From Tepidisphaeraceae bacterium (GTDB lineage Bacteria > Planctomycetota > Phycisphaerae > Tepidisphaerales > Tepidisphaeraceae): a DNA stretch of 64,000 bases. The DNA lies in contig DASYHQ010000013.1 in assembly GCA_035998445.1 (NCBI GenBank), positions 248,001-312,000 on the forward strand, in the 5' to 3' direction. Positions 8,428 through 16,962 of this stretch are shown here, in pieces. The position numbers and the translations under genes were made by a program. The first letter of the stretch is position 1; each line of letters begins with the position of its first letter. The notes under the pieces are model-generated. The model did not search any database. It saw only the letters and a program-made list of their open reading frames with translations, and was not told the DNA's origin.

Positions 8428-10725
8428 CTACGCCTGCTTCCCGCCCTGCGCTGAGGTCGACACCGGTTCCAGTGCCCCCGCCAGGCGTTGCAGCACCGTG
8501 TGCAGGCGACGGCGTCGCGGTGCCGGTAGGTGCATCCGGCCGAAGCGCACCTTGTAGAAGATGCTCGTCAACCGACGAATCGTGTCGTACACCTCGCTCG
8601 GCAGGTACGCGAGGCTGTCGGCGAATTCCTTTGGTGTGAGGTAGTCTGGCCGCTGCATGTTGTGGCGTTCCAGCAGGCGGATCAGGTCGTCATAGAACCC
8701 CAGTTGCCGTACGAGGCGGATCTGCTCGGTCGGCGACAGGTCGTCCAGCCCGATACGCTCGGCCCGGCGGCGAAGGCGCCAGCGTTCCCAGAGGAACCAC
8801 AGGACCGCAACGATCAATCCACCCACCAGCATGATCATGATCGGCGCGATCACCTTCGTCGCGAACAGGCTGAACTTCGACTGAATCCAGTCCATAAAAT
8901 TTGCGAGCGACTGCGACGAGTTCACGGCCGTCTGATCCAGCTTCGTGCTGACGTTGGTGATGAGGCTCTCGCGGTTATCGCTGTCGTAAGCGATGACTGA
9001 GCTGGCCCAGGTGAACTCCAGGAAGTTCATCATTCCGCGCACGCGGTCCATAATCCCCACCTGCCGTGGGCCAGCGTCGCGGCCACTGGTGGGGTCGAAC
9101 GTCTTCCAACCCATTGGCGTCAGCACCTCGACCCATGCGTGGGCGTGGCTCTGCTTCACGGTGTACATGTAGCCCAGATCGCTGTACTCGTCGGAGCGGA
9201 ACCCGATGACCACCCGGCTGCGCAAGTCCAAGCTCTGGCAAAGCAGCGTCATGGCGCCGGCGAAGTACTCGCAGTGACCGCGCTTGAAGTCGTACAGGAA
9301 GCGCACGATTGGATCGTCGTTGTGCGTGCGGCCGAACTCCGTCAGGTCCAGCGTGTAAGCGAACTTCGACTGAAGGTGCTTCTCGATCACGCGAGCGACC
9401 TCCTCGTCCATCGCGTGGGGTTCCCAGCCCTGCTTGCCACCCTCGCCGGCCGAGCGGCGTTCCAGCAGATCCCCGAAGTCGATCTCCTTCAGGTAATCGC
9501 GCACCCGCGGGTCGATCTCCGACTGGAACCAACGCGCGGGCCGCGGGATCATCGACTCCAGCTCATCAGCAAGAATCGGCTGCGGCGCATCGGTCGAGGT
9601 GACCTCGTACTCCAGCCTCTGCACGAGCGGGTCGGCCACCGAAAGCAGCTGGTCGCGCGGCACGTAGCGCAGCCGGATCGGCCGAGCGGACTTGAAGTCG
9701 ATCGGGAAAGGCATCGCGAACAACGTCGAGGAGCCCGTGGGATCAAGCGTGATCCGCTGGCGGTAGATCGACCCCCCCTGCGGCAGCGTGGGCTCCAGCG
9801 CGATCAGCTGATTGGCCTCCACATCTACCGCAGTGCCACCACCGCGCGAGAAGCCTCGGCCGGTGCGCACCCAGCGCCATCCGCTCTCCGGGTTGGCGTC
9901 GTAGCGGTCCAGTGTGACGCCGCGCAGGTAAAGCGGCTGCGTGCCGCGCAACGGTTCGCCATCCTTCGTCACTTGCACGTGCGCGACGGTCTGCGTGTTC
10001 TGCGTAATGTTGGCGATCTGCTGGAAGCTCATCTGATCGCTGAAGCCGGTCAGCGCCTGACTGGGGCGCATCGGCATCGTGCCGAGCATGTTGGCACCGG
10101 TGCCGCGCGGGAACATGAGGAAGACGATTACCGCCGCCACGATTGCGACGCTGGAGACCAGCCCCGTTAAACGGCGCATCGAGCGCGACAGGTAGCGCTG
10201 GTCCTGCCGAAGCACGCTGAGGTTGATGCGGTCTTCTGGCAGCGCGTAGGCCGAACGGGCGTGGTCCGTCTCGACCTTCAGGTGGAACAGCAGGCAGCAG
10301 TAGAGCGACAGAAACAGGTAGGCGATCAACAGCAGCCCGAAGATGAGGCTTGCGGTCGTGATGGAGGCCGCCACCATGAGCAGCAGGCTCAGGACGAGCA
10401 GCTGCGCGTAGTCGCGGTTGGCGCGCTGCTCGTACAGCTTGACGACCTGCAGCAACACCAGGAACTGCCCGATCGTGATGATCGGCGTGCCGCGCACCAC
10501 CATCACCTGCTGCGCGACGTACAGGAACGCCAGCAGCGTCAAGATGTTGGCCATCCACCGCGGCATCGGCGTGAACCTTTTGGTCGCCACCAGCCATGCG
10601 TTCAGCGCGATCGCGCCGCCAGACAGAACAAACAACGCCGGCGCCTGCGCCGCCAGCGTGAAGCCGACGATGCCCAGCGTCACCAGGATGTACAGCACAG
10701 GTTTGAACTGGCGAATGTCGTACAT
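8428..10725 (-). CDS. TgpA-like transglutaminase-domain membrane protein
   Basis: This is a 765-residue TgpA/DUF3488-type protein. About six hydrophobic helices fill the first 200 residues, followed by an extracytoplasmic domain with a transglutaminase-like triad: Cys in RGHCEYFAGAM (about 483), His in HAHAWVEVL (about 526) and Asp in FDPTSG (about 542). A further membrane helix lies near residue 635 (IMIMLVGGLIVAVLWFLW), and a cytosolic DUF4129-like tail follows. It is the third gene of the moxR-DUF58-tgpA set on this strand and starts 82 nt after the DUF58 stop. The family is linked to cell-envelope processes, but its substrate is unknown. Confidence 0.88.
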   Translation of the reverse strand: MYDIRQFKPVLYILVTLGIVGFTLAAQAPALFVLSGGAIALNAWLVATKRFTPMPRWMANILTLLAFLYVAQQVMVVRGTPIITIGQFLVLLQVVKLYEQRANRDYAQLLVLSLLLMVAASITTASLIFGLLLIAYLFLSLYCCLLFHLKVETDHARSAYALPEDRINLSVLRQDQRYLSRSMRRLTGLVSSVAIVAAVIVFLMFPRGTGANMLGTMPMRPSQALTGFSDQMSFQQIANITQNTQTVAHVQVTKDGEPLRGTQPLYLRGVTLDRYDANPESGWRWVRTGRGFSRGGGTAVDVEANQLIALEPTLPQGGSIYRQRITLDPTGSSTLFAMPFPIDFKSARPIRLRYVPRDQLLSVADPLVQRLEYEVTSTDAPQPILADELESMIPRPARWFQSEIDPRVRDYLKEIDFGDLLERRSAGEGGKQGWEPHAMDEEVARVIEKHLQSKFAYTLDLTEFGRTHNDDPIVRFLYDFKRGHCEYFAGAMTLLCQSLDLRSRVVIGFRSDEYSDLGYMYTVKQSHAHAWVEVLTPMGWKTFDPTSGRDAGPRQVGIMDRVRGMMNFLEFTWASSVIAYDSDNRESLITNVSTKLDQTAVNSSQSLANFMDWIQSKFSLFATKVIAPIMIMLVGGLIVAVLWFLWERWRLRRRAERIGLDDLSPTEQIRLVRQLGFYDDLIRLLERHNMQRPDYLTPKEFADSLAYLPSEVYDTIRRLTSIFYKVRFGRMHLPAPRRRRLHTVLQRLAGALEPVSTSAQGGKQA

Positions 10726-10807
10726 AATTCGTGTGGGCGGTGGTTAGAAGTCTGGGGTCAGGCGAAACCTCTTTCACTCGATGCTCGCGATGCGCGCCCT
10801 CAGCGAC

Positions 10808-12037
10808 CTAATGCCCACTAATCTTAGGCTGCTGATCGAACGGCATACAGGTGGCAAAGTCGATTTCGTCGCCGAATCGGAACATCTGTCGGCCACCCAT
10901 TTCGGCCGACGAGAAGACCATCATCGAGCCGCGCGTGCGCTCGCTGAGGCCGATCTGCATGTCGCGCGGTGTGAACAGCACCGCGGTCGTGCCGTGGCCG
11001 ACGATGTCCCGGCTTTCGTCCAGCAGGTGCTGCGTGTTCCGGCTGGTGTTGAGCGATAACCGCGCCAACGTGGTCAGGATGTCGCGCAACTGGCGCTTGC
11101 CGCGCGTGGGTGGAATGGCGACCCACGCGCCGTCCCAGGCGCAGAGGCCGACCGAGATGTCCTGCGCCAGCGCCGCGGAAGCCGTCGATGCCGCCATCGC
11201 GATCGCACGTTCCACCCGAACGTGCTCGGCCTCGCTGCGATCCTGTAGAAACGTGTCTACCAACAACACCAGCCTCGGCGGTGAGACCTGGGTCATCTCC
11301 TTGCTGACGAGCGTGCCGGTGCGGGCGCTACGCTTCCAGTAGATCATGCGCGGGTTCTCACCCTGGCGGTACTCCTTCAACCCGTAGAACTCATCCTCGC
11401 CCCCGCGGCGTGGCCGCATGGTGGCGCCGGTCTTCTCGGCCGACCGGGCCATCTGAAGAACCTTGGGATCGACCTTGCCGATCGGGGGGTAGACGACCAA
11501 CGTGTCGGCGTGCCGTCGCTCGAGGGCGCGCTTGATGAACCCGAAGGGAAAGCTCGTGCTGATCTGGTAGCGGTTCAGCTCGTGCAGGCCACGCCGTTTC
11601 GGCACCACCTCGGTCGGTACGGAAGCCGTCATGCCACCAGCGGCGTGAAGGAGGTAACTGGAGGGTTGCTTGGTGAAGGCCTCCACTCCGTCCAGTTCGC
11701 TCAGTCCGACGGAAAGGCTTGGCCAGAATCGTTTGTGGTTGGTGAACGAATAGGCGATGACCGTCACCTCCCCCACCATCACGGCTTCCGGAATCTCGCG
11801 CTGAACGCGCAGCCGACGAAGCACCAGCCGGCTGATGAACCCGCTGATCACCAGCACGCCGATCATTAGCCCGAATACACCGAACAGCAGGTTGGCCTGG
11901 CTGTTGATGGCCGCCAAGCCCATGAACATCATCATGGAACAGTAGACGAGCCCGGTGAGCGAGAAGTCGAGCGATGGCTTGCGCCGGACCGGCGTAGTTA
12001 CCTGGCGGACGGAGTTGGACGGGCCGCGGGTCGTCAT
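10808..12037 (-). CDS. DUF58 domain membrane protein
   Basis: The 409-residue protein has two N-terminal membrane helices (about residues 28-70) and a C-terminal half with the DUF58 signature ENPRMIYWKRSARTGTLVSKE (about 220-243). A VWA-like region follows with LVLLVDTFLQD. DUF58 proteins are encoded beside MoxR ATPases and are thought to act with them in envelope protein maturation. It lies between moxR (79 nt upstream) and the tgpA-like gene, so co-transcription is likely. The start ATG at 12037 follows the moxR stop without overlap. Confidence 0.88.
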   Translation of the reverse strand: MTTRGPSNSVRQVTTPVRRKPSLDFSLTGLVYCSMMMFMGLAAINSQANLLFGVFGLMIGVLVISGFISRLVLRRLRVQREIPEAVMVGEVTVIAYSFTNHKRFWPSLSVGLSELDGVEAFTKQPSSYLLHAAGGMTASVPTEVVPKRRGLHELNRYQISTSFPFGFIKRALERRHADTLVVYPPIGKVDPKVLQMARSAEKTGATMRPRRGGEDEFYGLKEYRQGENPRMIYWKRSARTGTLVSKEMTQVSPPRLVLLVDTFLQDRSEAEHVRVERAIAMAASTASAALAQDISVGLCAWDGAWVAIPPTRGKRQLRDILTTLARLSLNTSRNTQHLLDESRDIVGHGTTAVLFTPRDMQIGLSERTRGSMMVFSSAEMGGRQMFRFGDEIDFATCMPFDQQPKISGH

Positions 12038-12115
12038 AAGCCGGGATCGCTCGGATTGAACTGCAATCGACGTTCACGCGCGCACAGCCGACCGAACTTG
12101 AGCCGCAATACCGAC

Positions 12116-13048
12116 CTAGCGTGGCGTCGGCACCTTGTCGAGGATGCCTTCCAGCACCCGGGCCGTTGCGTTGGCGTCGCCGTTGTGCAGGTACGACTTG
12201 CTGACCACGCGGTGCGCACAGCACGCAATGAACAGCCCTTTCACGTCGTCGGGCGTCACATAGTCGCGCCCGGCAAGCATCGCGGCGGCCTGCACGCCGC
12301 CTGTTAGCGCCAGCGCGCCACGCGGGGAGACGCCAAGGTGCAACTGGTCGTGGTGGCGCGTCTCGTCGACGAGGTCCAGGATGTAATCGACAATCGCGGG
12401 GTCCAGCCGCACTTGCGGCACCATGTCCTGCAAGCGCACGACGTCGGCCGCCGTCAACACGGCATCCAGTTCGGGTAGCGCGTTGCGGCCGGGCTGGGTC
12501 GTCAGGATCTTATGCTCGGCCGTGCGATCGGGATAGCCGACCGCCACGCGTAGCAGGAACCGGTCCAGCTGGTTCTCCGGCAGGTAGTACGTGCCCTCGA
12601 ATTCAAACGGGTTCTGCGTCGCCACCACCATGAACGGCCGCTCGAGCTTGATCGTCTTGTCCTCGATCGACACCTGCTCCTCGGCCATCGCTTCCAGCAA
12701 CGCCGACTGCGTGCGCGGCGTGGTGCGGTTCACCTCGTCGGCCAACACGATGTTCGCGAAGATCGGGCCCGGCTTGAACTCGAACTGCTCGGTGGTGCTG
12801 TTGAAGACCGACACGCCAAGCACGTCGCCGGGCAACAGGTCGGGCGTGAGTTGGATTCGGCTGAACTTACAGCTGATGCTCTTGGCGAGCGACCGCGCCA
12901 GCACCGTCTTGCCAACGCCCGGCACATCCTCGATCAACACGTGCCCGCGGGCGAAGAGCCCGATCAGCAGCAGGTCGACCGCTTTGGATTGTCCAAGAAA
13001 TACGCGACGAATGTTCGACCGGAGTCGTTCGATTGCGGGATCGGCCAC
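12116..13048 (-). CDS. MoxR-family AAA+ ATPase
   Basis: MoxR ATPases act as chaperone-like remodelling factors with VWA/DUF58 partners. The Walker A motif is DVPGVGKT and is followed by LTPDLLPGDVLG. The Walker B region is NIVLADEVNRTTPRTQSALLEAM, and sensor motifs include MVVATQNPFEFEGTYYLPENQLDRF. The open frame extends upstream to 13204, but that part is not MoxR-like and overlaps the neighbouring gene. I prefer GTG 13048 because AAGGTGG lies 5 nt upstream of it (about 310 residues, typical for the family). GTG 13057 is the alternative. Confidence 0.9.
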   Translation of the reverse strand: MADPAIERLRSNIRRVFLGQSKAVDLLLIGLFARGHVLIEDVPGVGKTVLARSLAKSISCKFSRIQLTPDLLPGDVLGVSVFNSTTEQFEFKPGPIFANIVLADEVNRTTPRTQSALLEAMAEEQVSIEDKTIKLERPFMVVATQNPFEFEGTYYLPENQLDRFLLRVAVGYPDRTAEHKILTTQPGRNALPELDAVLTAADVVRLQDMVPQVRLDPAIVDYILDLVDETRHHDQLHLGVSPRGALALTGGVQAAAMLAGRDYVTPDDVKGLFIACCAHRVVSKSYLHNGDANATARVLEGILDKVPTPR

Positions 13049-13166
13049 GCCTGCCACCTTGATGAGTCGTCCGTTCCTCGTTGTCCGCCTACGGTGGGAA
13101 GACCTACACCCTATCTTAGCAGCCCCGGCCGTAATTGACCAACAGATTAACCGGATGGTGACACGG

Positions 13167-14042
13167 TTAATCGCGCCGGAACCAAGCGTTATCGCTCGGG
13201 CCAACGAAGCCCAACAGCGCTTGCGCGTTGTCGGCCCCGTAGACGTTGGAGCCGTACGTGAACGACATCGGCTCGGCCGTCACGTGACCGTCGGCCCAGC
13301 AGATGTTAGCGCGCTTGCGATGGCGGAAATGGATGGACGGCGACGTGGTGTTGCCGAACGCGTCGAGCGGGGGCTCGACGTACGAGTATTCGATCAAAGC
13401 CGGGAGGGCCATGGCCGTGTCTGCGAAGGCCACCTTTGTCGCCGGCTGCCTGATCATTGTGACCTTCGCAGGCACGTTGCCCACGCGGCGTTCGAATTCC
13501 GAGATGGACAACGACATGATGAGCGTGCCCAGACCGGGCACGCCGGTGCCGCTGCCGAACGCGCCGGCGTTATAGCCGTATCCTCCACAGGCCAATTCGA
13601 ATCCGATCGATTCGTCCGGCGGTTCGAAACTTGGACAGCGCTTGATCTGCGGCGTCTGCAGGAACGGTTTCAGCGGTCCACGATCGAATTCAAACGGGGC
13701 CGAATCATTCGGCCGAACGCCGTGCCAGCGGTGAAGATTGCCACTGATCAAGTCGAAGTGACCGGGCGGCCAGTAGTTGTTAAAGCTGCCCGCATACAGC
13801 AGTGACGCCGTGTAGATCTGCCGCAGGTTGCTCTGGCAGACCGTCCGGCTGGCCGCCTGCCGGGCCGCCGACAGTGATGGGAGCAGGATGCCGATCAGCA
13901 CGGCGATGATGCCGATGACGACCAGCAGCTCGACCAGCGTAAAGCCCCTGGCGCGCGACGTTATCCAACGCGCGTCACGGGAACGGGAACCGGGTTTTGG
14001 CGATGAGCCGGGTCGCATGCGGTTCCCACAGAAGGTGTTCAT
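13167..14042 (-). CDS. Type II/IV pseudopilin-like protein (DUF1559-like)
   Basis: A prepilin leader is present: positively charged N-terminus, then the cleavage/methylation motif [18 protein letters not shown], where processing is expected after the Gly. The C-terminal part carries NICWADGHV, the H-X9-DG-type ending common in planctomycete DUF1559 proteins. Start choice is uncertain: ATG 14042 sits 9 nt after the purine-rich end of repeat B1, and ATG 14018 (after GTGGGAACCGC) is also possible. It lies on the same strand 200 nt downstream of the B12-riboswitch unit, with a repeat pair between, so whether it belongs to that transcript is unclear. Confidence 0.8.
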   Translation of the reverse strand: MNTFCGNRMRPGSSPKPGSRSRDARWITSRARGFTLVELLVVIGIIAVLIGILLPSLSAARQAASRTVCQSNLRQIYTASLLYAGSFNNYWPPGHFDLISGNLHRWHGVRPNDSAPFEFDRGPLKPFLQTPQIKRCPSFEPPDESIGFELACGGYGYNAGAFGSGTGVPGLGTLIMSLSISEFERRVGNVPAKVTMIRQPATKVAFADTAMALPALIEYSYVEPPLDAFGNTTSPSIHFRHRKRANICWADGHVTAEPMSFTYGSNVYGADNAQALLGFVGPSDNAWFRRD

Positions 14043-14052
14043 TACGTCTGAT

Positions 14053-14098
14053 CCCCTCTCCCGGTACGCCGGGAGAGGGCTAAGGTGAGGTGATTTCG
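14053..14098. repeat. REP-like repeat, family B copy 1
   Basis: The element has the stem CTCTCCCGG/CCGGGAGAG with a TACG loop, followed by the tail GGCTAAGGTGAGGTGATTTCGA. Copies lie at 14183-14228 (inverted) and 40687-40736. It directly abuts the start region of the pseudopilin gene on the minus strand. Confidence 0.85.
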
Positions 14099-14182
14099 AG
14101 CGGAAATAAGCTGAAGTACGAAAGCTGGAGTGCGGAGCCTTTTGTCCGCTTTTCATCCTTCAGCCTTCATCCTTCCCGCCAT

Positions 14183-14228
14183 TCGAAATCACCCCCACCC
14201 AGCCTCCCCCGGAGTACCGGGAGAGGGG
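14183..14228. repeat. REP-like repeat, family B copy 2 (inverted)
   Basis: This is an inverted copy of 14053-14098 (tail TCGAAATCACCCCCACCCAGCC, stem CCCGG-AGTA-CCGGG). The pair encloses 84 bp of CT-rich spacer, forming a composite BIME-like palindrome between two minus-strand genes. Confidence 0.85.
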
Positions 14229-14244
14229 CCGGAGGGATCGCTAC

Positions 14245-15009
14245 CTAGTCCAAGCGACGGCGGCGTTGCAACAACAGCCCCGCCGCCAGCAGGAACGCCA
14301 GCGACGACGGTTCCGGGACGGCGACCGTGACGAGGTTGTCGATGGCGGCGTAGAGCGGCGTGTTGATGTAGTCCACTCCGCCGTAGGTCGAGCGGTCCGA
14401 CGAAGCCCACTCGACGTCGAACGACACGGCGTTCCCCAGGGGCGTCAGGTCGACCAGTTCCCACGTGGCAACGATGTAGTCCTGGCTGTTGTCCTCGAAC
14501 GTGTAGTCGGCCAATCTAAACGCGACCGAGCCGGTCGTCCCGCCGGTGGCGTTCGCGCCGGCGTAACCGACGAATCTTACGTCGAAGTAGTCGGGGTCGT
14601 TGCCGGTATCGCCTCCGAACTTCTTGGCAAACTGGTCACCCTGCTGCAAGGACTTAGCGGTAAGCGTCGTGTTGGTGACCCGTACCGACGCAAGCGCCTG
14701 GCCCGCGGGCAGGTTGACGTGCCCGGTGTTGTAGACGATCGCGTAGTTGCTGCTGCCGTTGAACCCAATACCCGTAAAGGCGGAGTACTCGTTCTCATAA
14801 CCACCTGTACTCGCGTCGGTATCGTCCGAGTACGTCCAGCCGTTGTACGTGCCCCCGGAGAACGTCATCCCCTCGCTGACGAAACCCGTCGTTCCCACGC
14901 CGTACTCCGGCCGCTGCGTGGGATTGAGTTCTTCAAAGTCATAAGTGGTCGCCGAGGCCACCGAAGCGGACAAAGCGAAAATGGTTGAAATGATTGCGCG
15001 AAGTTTCAT
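14245..15009 (-). CDS. PEP-CTERM protein with DUF4465 domain
   Basis: This is a 254-residue secreted protein. The signal peptide is residues 1-20 (MKLRAIISTIFALSASVASA). A DUF4465-like domain follows: SEGMTFSGGTYNGWTYSDDTDASTGGYENEYSA, then ASVRVTNTTLTAKSLQQGDQFAKKFGG, GSVAFRLADYTFEDNSQDYIVATWELVDLTPLG and a SSDRS..GG..TPLYAAIDNL ending. The C-terminus is a sorting signal, VPEPSSLAFLLAAGLLLQRRRR. It starts 42 nt after the upstream PEP-CTERM stop and shares its cobalamin-riboswitch leader. In Bacteroidota, DUF4465-type surface proteins occur in B12-uptake loci; that is recalled knowledge that I cannot check here. A ligand-binding role at the surface is inferred. Confidence 0.88.
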   Translation of the reverse strand: MKLRAIISTIFALSASVASATTYDFEELNPTQRPEYGVGTTGFVSEGMTFSGGTYNGWTYSDDTDASTGGYENEYSAFTGIGFNGSSNYAIVYNTGHVNLPAGQALASVRVTNTTLTAKSLQQGDQFAKKFGGDTGNDPDYFDVRFVGYAGANATGGTTGSVAFRLADYTFEDNSQDYIVATWELVDLTPLGNAVSFDVEWASSDRSTYGGVDYINTPLYAAIDNLVTVAVPEPSSLAFLLAAGLLLQRRRRLD

Positions 15010-15051
15010 GCTGTTCCTTCTGTTCCATCACTTGTTGAATCGGACCGCAAA

Positions 15052-15882
15052 CTAACGGCTCCGGCGGCGCAAGGCCGCCACGGCGCCGATCGACAGCAGC
15101 GCGATCGCGCTCGGTTCCGGCACCGCGTTGATCACGCCAATGCCCTGGCCGACAGGCAGGCGGAAATCAAAGCCGCCGGTGCCAGTGGTGAGCCAGTTGT
15201 CGAGGATCGGATTGTTCTGGCTGTCCCTAAACGCACCGTTGCCAGGAACGTCGATCAGCTTCACGAACTGGACGTCGTTCAGGTCGACCGCGCCGCTCAA
15301 CACGAGCGCGTTCGTCGTCAGATCGGCCAGGTCGAACGGCGTCCCGAACCCGTTGGCGTGCTTGCCGGCGAGGTTGTGGATGTTCGTTGCGTCGAATCCG
15401 GCGTAGCCTTGGCCGAACGTGCCGTTGAACGTGGTGTTGGTGCTGATCGATGCAAAGCGCGCAAAGTCGGTGCCGTTGCTCGACACCTCCACGTACGCCA
15501 GCTCGGCGAAGACGAACGGCGCACTGGGAAACAGAATGCCATTCTCGAACACCGCGAAATCGGCCCCGCTGCCGTTGCGGATGCCGGTGGGGAACTGCAC
15601 GGTCAGGTAGCCGGGCGACGCGCCGTTGGCGATCTCGGTGGCGTCCAGATCGCCAAGGCTGTTGAAGCCGGTGGTGCTGATGCTCGTGCTGCCGCGCGGC
15701 GCGAACTGCGTGCGGGCCGCGTCGATGGAATCGGCCCACTCCACAAACCGCGCGCTGGCGGCCGGGATGGCGGCGTCGATGGCATTTGAGGTATCGGTGG
15801 GACCGGAATAGATGCCCGCGAGAGCGGGCGAAACGATAGGAATGGCCGCGATTACCGCAACCGGGACGAACTTGCGCATCAT
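15052..15882 (-). CDS. Riboswitch-controlled PEP-CTERM surface protein
   Basis: This 276-residue secreted protein starts at ATG 15882, with AGGAG 7 nt upstream. Its signal peptide is MMRKFVPVAVIAAIPIVSPALA. The mature part has beta-rich motifs seen in 'cell surface protein' families (FAVFENGILFPSAPFVFAELAYVEVSSNGTDF and DVQFVKLIDV) and ends in VPEPSAIALLSIGAVAALRRRSR, a PEP-CTERM sorting signal. It is the first gene after a cobalamin riboswitch (about 260 nt leader with a terminator-like hairpin), so expression should rise when B12 is scarce. A cobalamin-binding or surface-capture function is inferred from regulation, not from a known B12 motif. Confidence 0.85.
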   Translation of the reverse strand: MMRKFVPVAVIAAIPIVSPALAGIYSGPTDTSNAIDAAIPAASARFVEWADSIDAARTQFAPRGSTSISTTGFNSLGDLDATEIANGASPGYLTVQFPTGIRNGSGADFAVFENGILFPSAPFVFAELAYVEVSSNGTDFARFASISTNTTFNGTFGQGYAGFDATNIHNLAGKHANGFGTPFDLADLTTNALVLSGAVDLNDVQFVKLIDVPGNGAFRDSQNNPILDNWLTTGTGGFDFRLPVGQGIGVINAVPEPSAIALLSIGAVAALRRRSR

Positions 15883-15918
15883 GCGCTCTCTCCTGCGCCG
15901 ACTCGCGCGGCGCAAACG

Positions 15919-15966
15919 AAAACCCCCGGCCGTCGCGCGTGCCAGTGGCACGGGAGAAACCGGGGG
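15919..15966 (-). terminator. Terminator-like hairpin in the riboswitch leader
   Basis: On the minus strand ACCCCCGG pairs with CCGGGGGT around an inner GTGCCA/TGGCAC hairpin and is followed by TTTTCGTTT. It lies between the riboswitch and the start codon, about 36 nt before the ATG, as expected of an expression platform for transcription attenuation. Pairing to an antiterminator was not worked out. Confidence 0.6.
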
Positions 15967-16143
15967 TCCGAGAGCACGGGATTGCTGCGTTGGGTCGCCC
16001 ACCCATGACGGTGGTAAACGCGACGATGACGCTGCCTGCGTGGATCAGGGGCCCGGGGTCCCAAAGCATAACGGCCAATGGCCGCGATGCCTTTTCGCGA
16101 GGACGGTCCGAACGGGCTCACCGCACCAAGCGGCGAGCCGAAA

Positions 16144-16328
16144 CGCAGGCAGGTCTTCTGACTCGGGGCCCACCCGGCCGCCTTCCCACCGGTCCGTCGC
16201 AATCGCGATCGACCGGCAGTGGCAAAATGGCCGGGCAGTAATACAGCTGCCCCATACAGCGGCGCGTCCGTGCCGGATTCTCACCGGCTTCCCTTTGACG
16301 CCTCGGCTTCCACCGAAACATCAGGCAT
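16144..16328 (-). promoter_or_regulatory. Cobalamin (adenosylcobalamin-type) riboswitch
   Basis: Reading the minus strand, this region shows the aptamer landmarks in order: GTTTCGGTGG start, AAAGGGAAGCCGGTGAGAAT, CCGGCACGGACGCGCCGCTGT, the conserved GCCACTG box, GGGAAGG, and the 3' end GAGTCAGAAGACCTGCCTGC. This matches the classical cobalamin riboswitch closely over about 185 nt. It precedes the PEP-CTERM gene at 15052-15882. Cobalamin riboswitches normally repress B12 uptake or synthesis genes when B12 is abundant. Confidence 0.95.
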
Positions 16329-16354
16329 AACGCCGCCTGCGTTAACTCGAGGGC

Positions 16355-16382
16355 ACAATACAGCGGGACCTGGAAGATTCAA
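16355..16382 (-). promoter_or_regulatory. Candidate sigma-70 promoter for the riboswitch unit
   Basis: On the minus strand TTGAAT (16377-16382) and TATTGT (16355-16360) are separated by 16 nt, close to the sigma-70 consensus. They would place transcription start just before the riboswitch aptamer. Found by eye only. Confidence 0.4.
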
Positions 16383-16428
16383 GTCGGAGCAACTCAGCCA
16401 ACAGGCACACCCGCGCGCGCCTACGCCG

Positions 16429-16812
16429 TTAGCGCGTTCCTTCGTAGAAGAAGACCTCGCGGACGATTTGCTCGTCCTGAACGGTGTAAATGGCGACCTC
16501 TTCAAGCTTCACGCGTTGGCCGGTGCCGTTGGGCGTCAACTCAAAGGTGAAGTGGACGGCGAACTGGCCACTGGTGACCGCGGTCGGGTCGGCGACACCG
16601 TTGAAGTATGGGCCGCGCACGTATTCCCCGTGAATCTGATTGGCGGCGCCCCACTTCTCCGACTTCTGAATGACCGGCTGCTTCCCGACCGTCTCGTGGC
16701 CACTGGCCTCAACTGAGATGATGGCGTCGGCGTACATGGCGCGCATGACGTCGAAGTTTTTCCCTTGGTTACACAGATCGACGAACTCCTGGGCTAGCGA
16801 CTGAAGGCTCAT
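16429..16812 (-). CDS. SnoaL-like / NTF2-fold protein
   Basis: The 127-residue protein has the compact cone fold of the SnoaL/NTF2 superfamily: an N-terminal helix pair (LAQEFVDLCNQGKNFDVMRAMYADAIISVE) followed by beta strands with FAVHFTFELTPNG, VKLEEVAIYTVQDEQIVREVFFYEG. Members are small enzymes or binding proteins and the substrate cannot be told. It is transcribed toward the riboswitch unit and its stop is about 50 nt before the candidate promoter of that unit. It diverges from the PL8 gene. Confidence 0.75.
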   Translation of the reverse strand: MSLQSLAQEFVDLCNQGKNFDVMRAMYADAIISVEASGHETVGKQPVIQKSEKWGAANQIHGEYVRGPYFNGVADPTAVTSGQFAVHFTFELTPNGTGQRVKLEEVAIYTVQDEQIVREVFFYEGTR

Positions 16813-16962
16813 GATGCGACTCCCTTTGGTAGCGCGGTGGTAGCGACCTCAGCCGGGAAGTGTAGCACAAAAGTGTTTTCGCGCGTGTGTACGCAGCGGT
16901 GACGCAGCGCGGCCTCGCATTCGTTGACGAGACGCGGCATCGCGACGAGGCTACCGGGTCTC

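Noticed and set aside
10746-10775. GGGGTCAGGCGAAA motif resembling repeat-associated sequence
   Set aside because: A single short occurrence without a partner arm; not enough to call a repeat.
13049-13204. N-terminal extension of moxR
   Set aside because: It overlaps the neighbouring gene and lacks MoxR similarity, and a ribosome-like AAGGTGG precedes GTG 13048.
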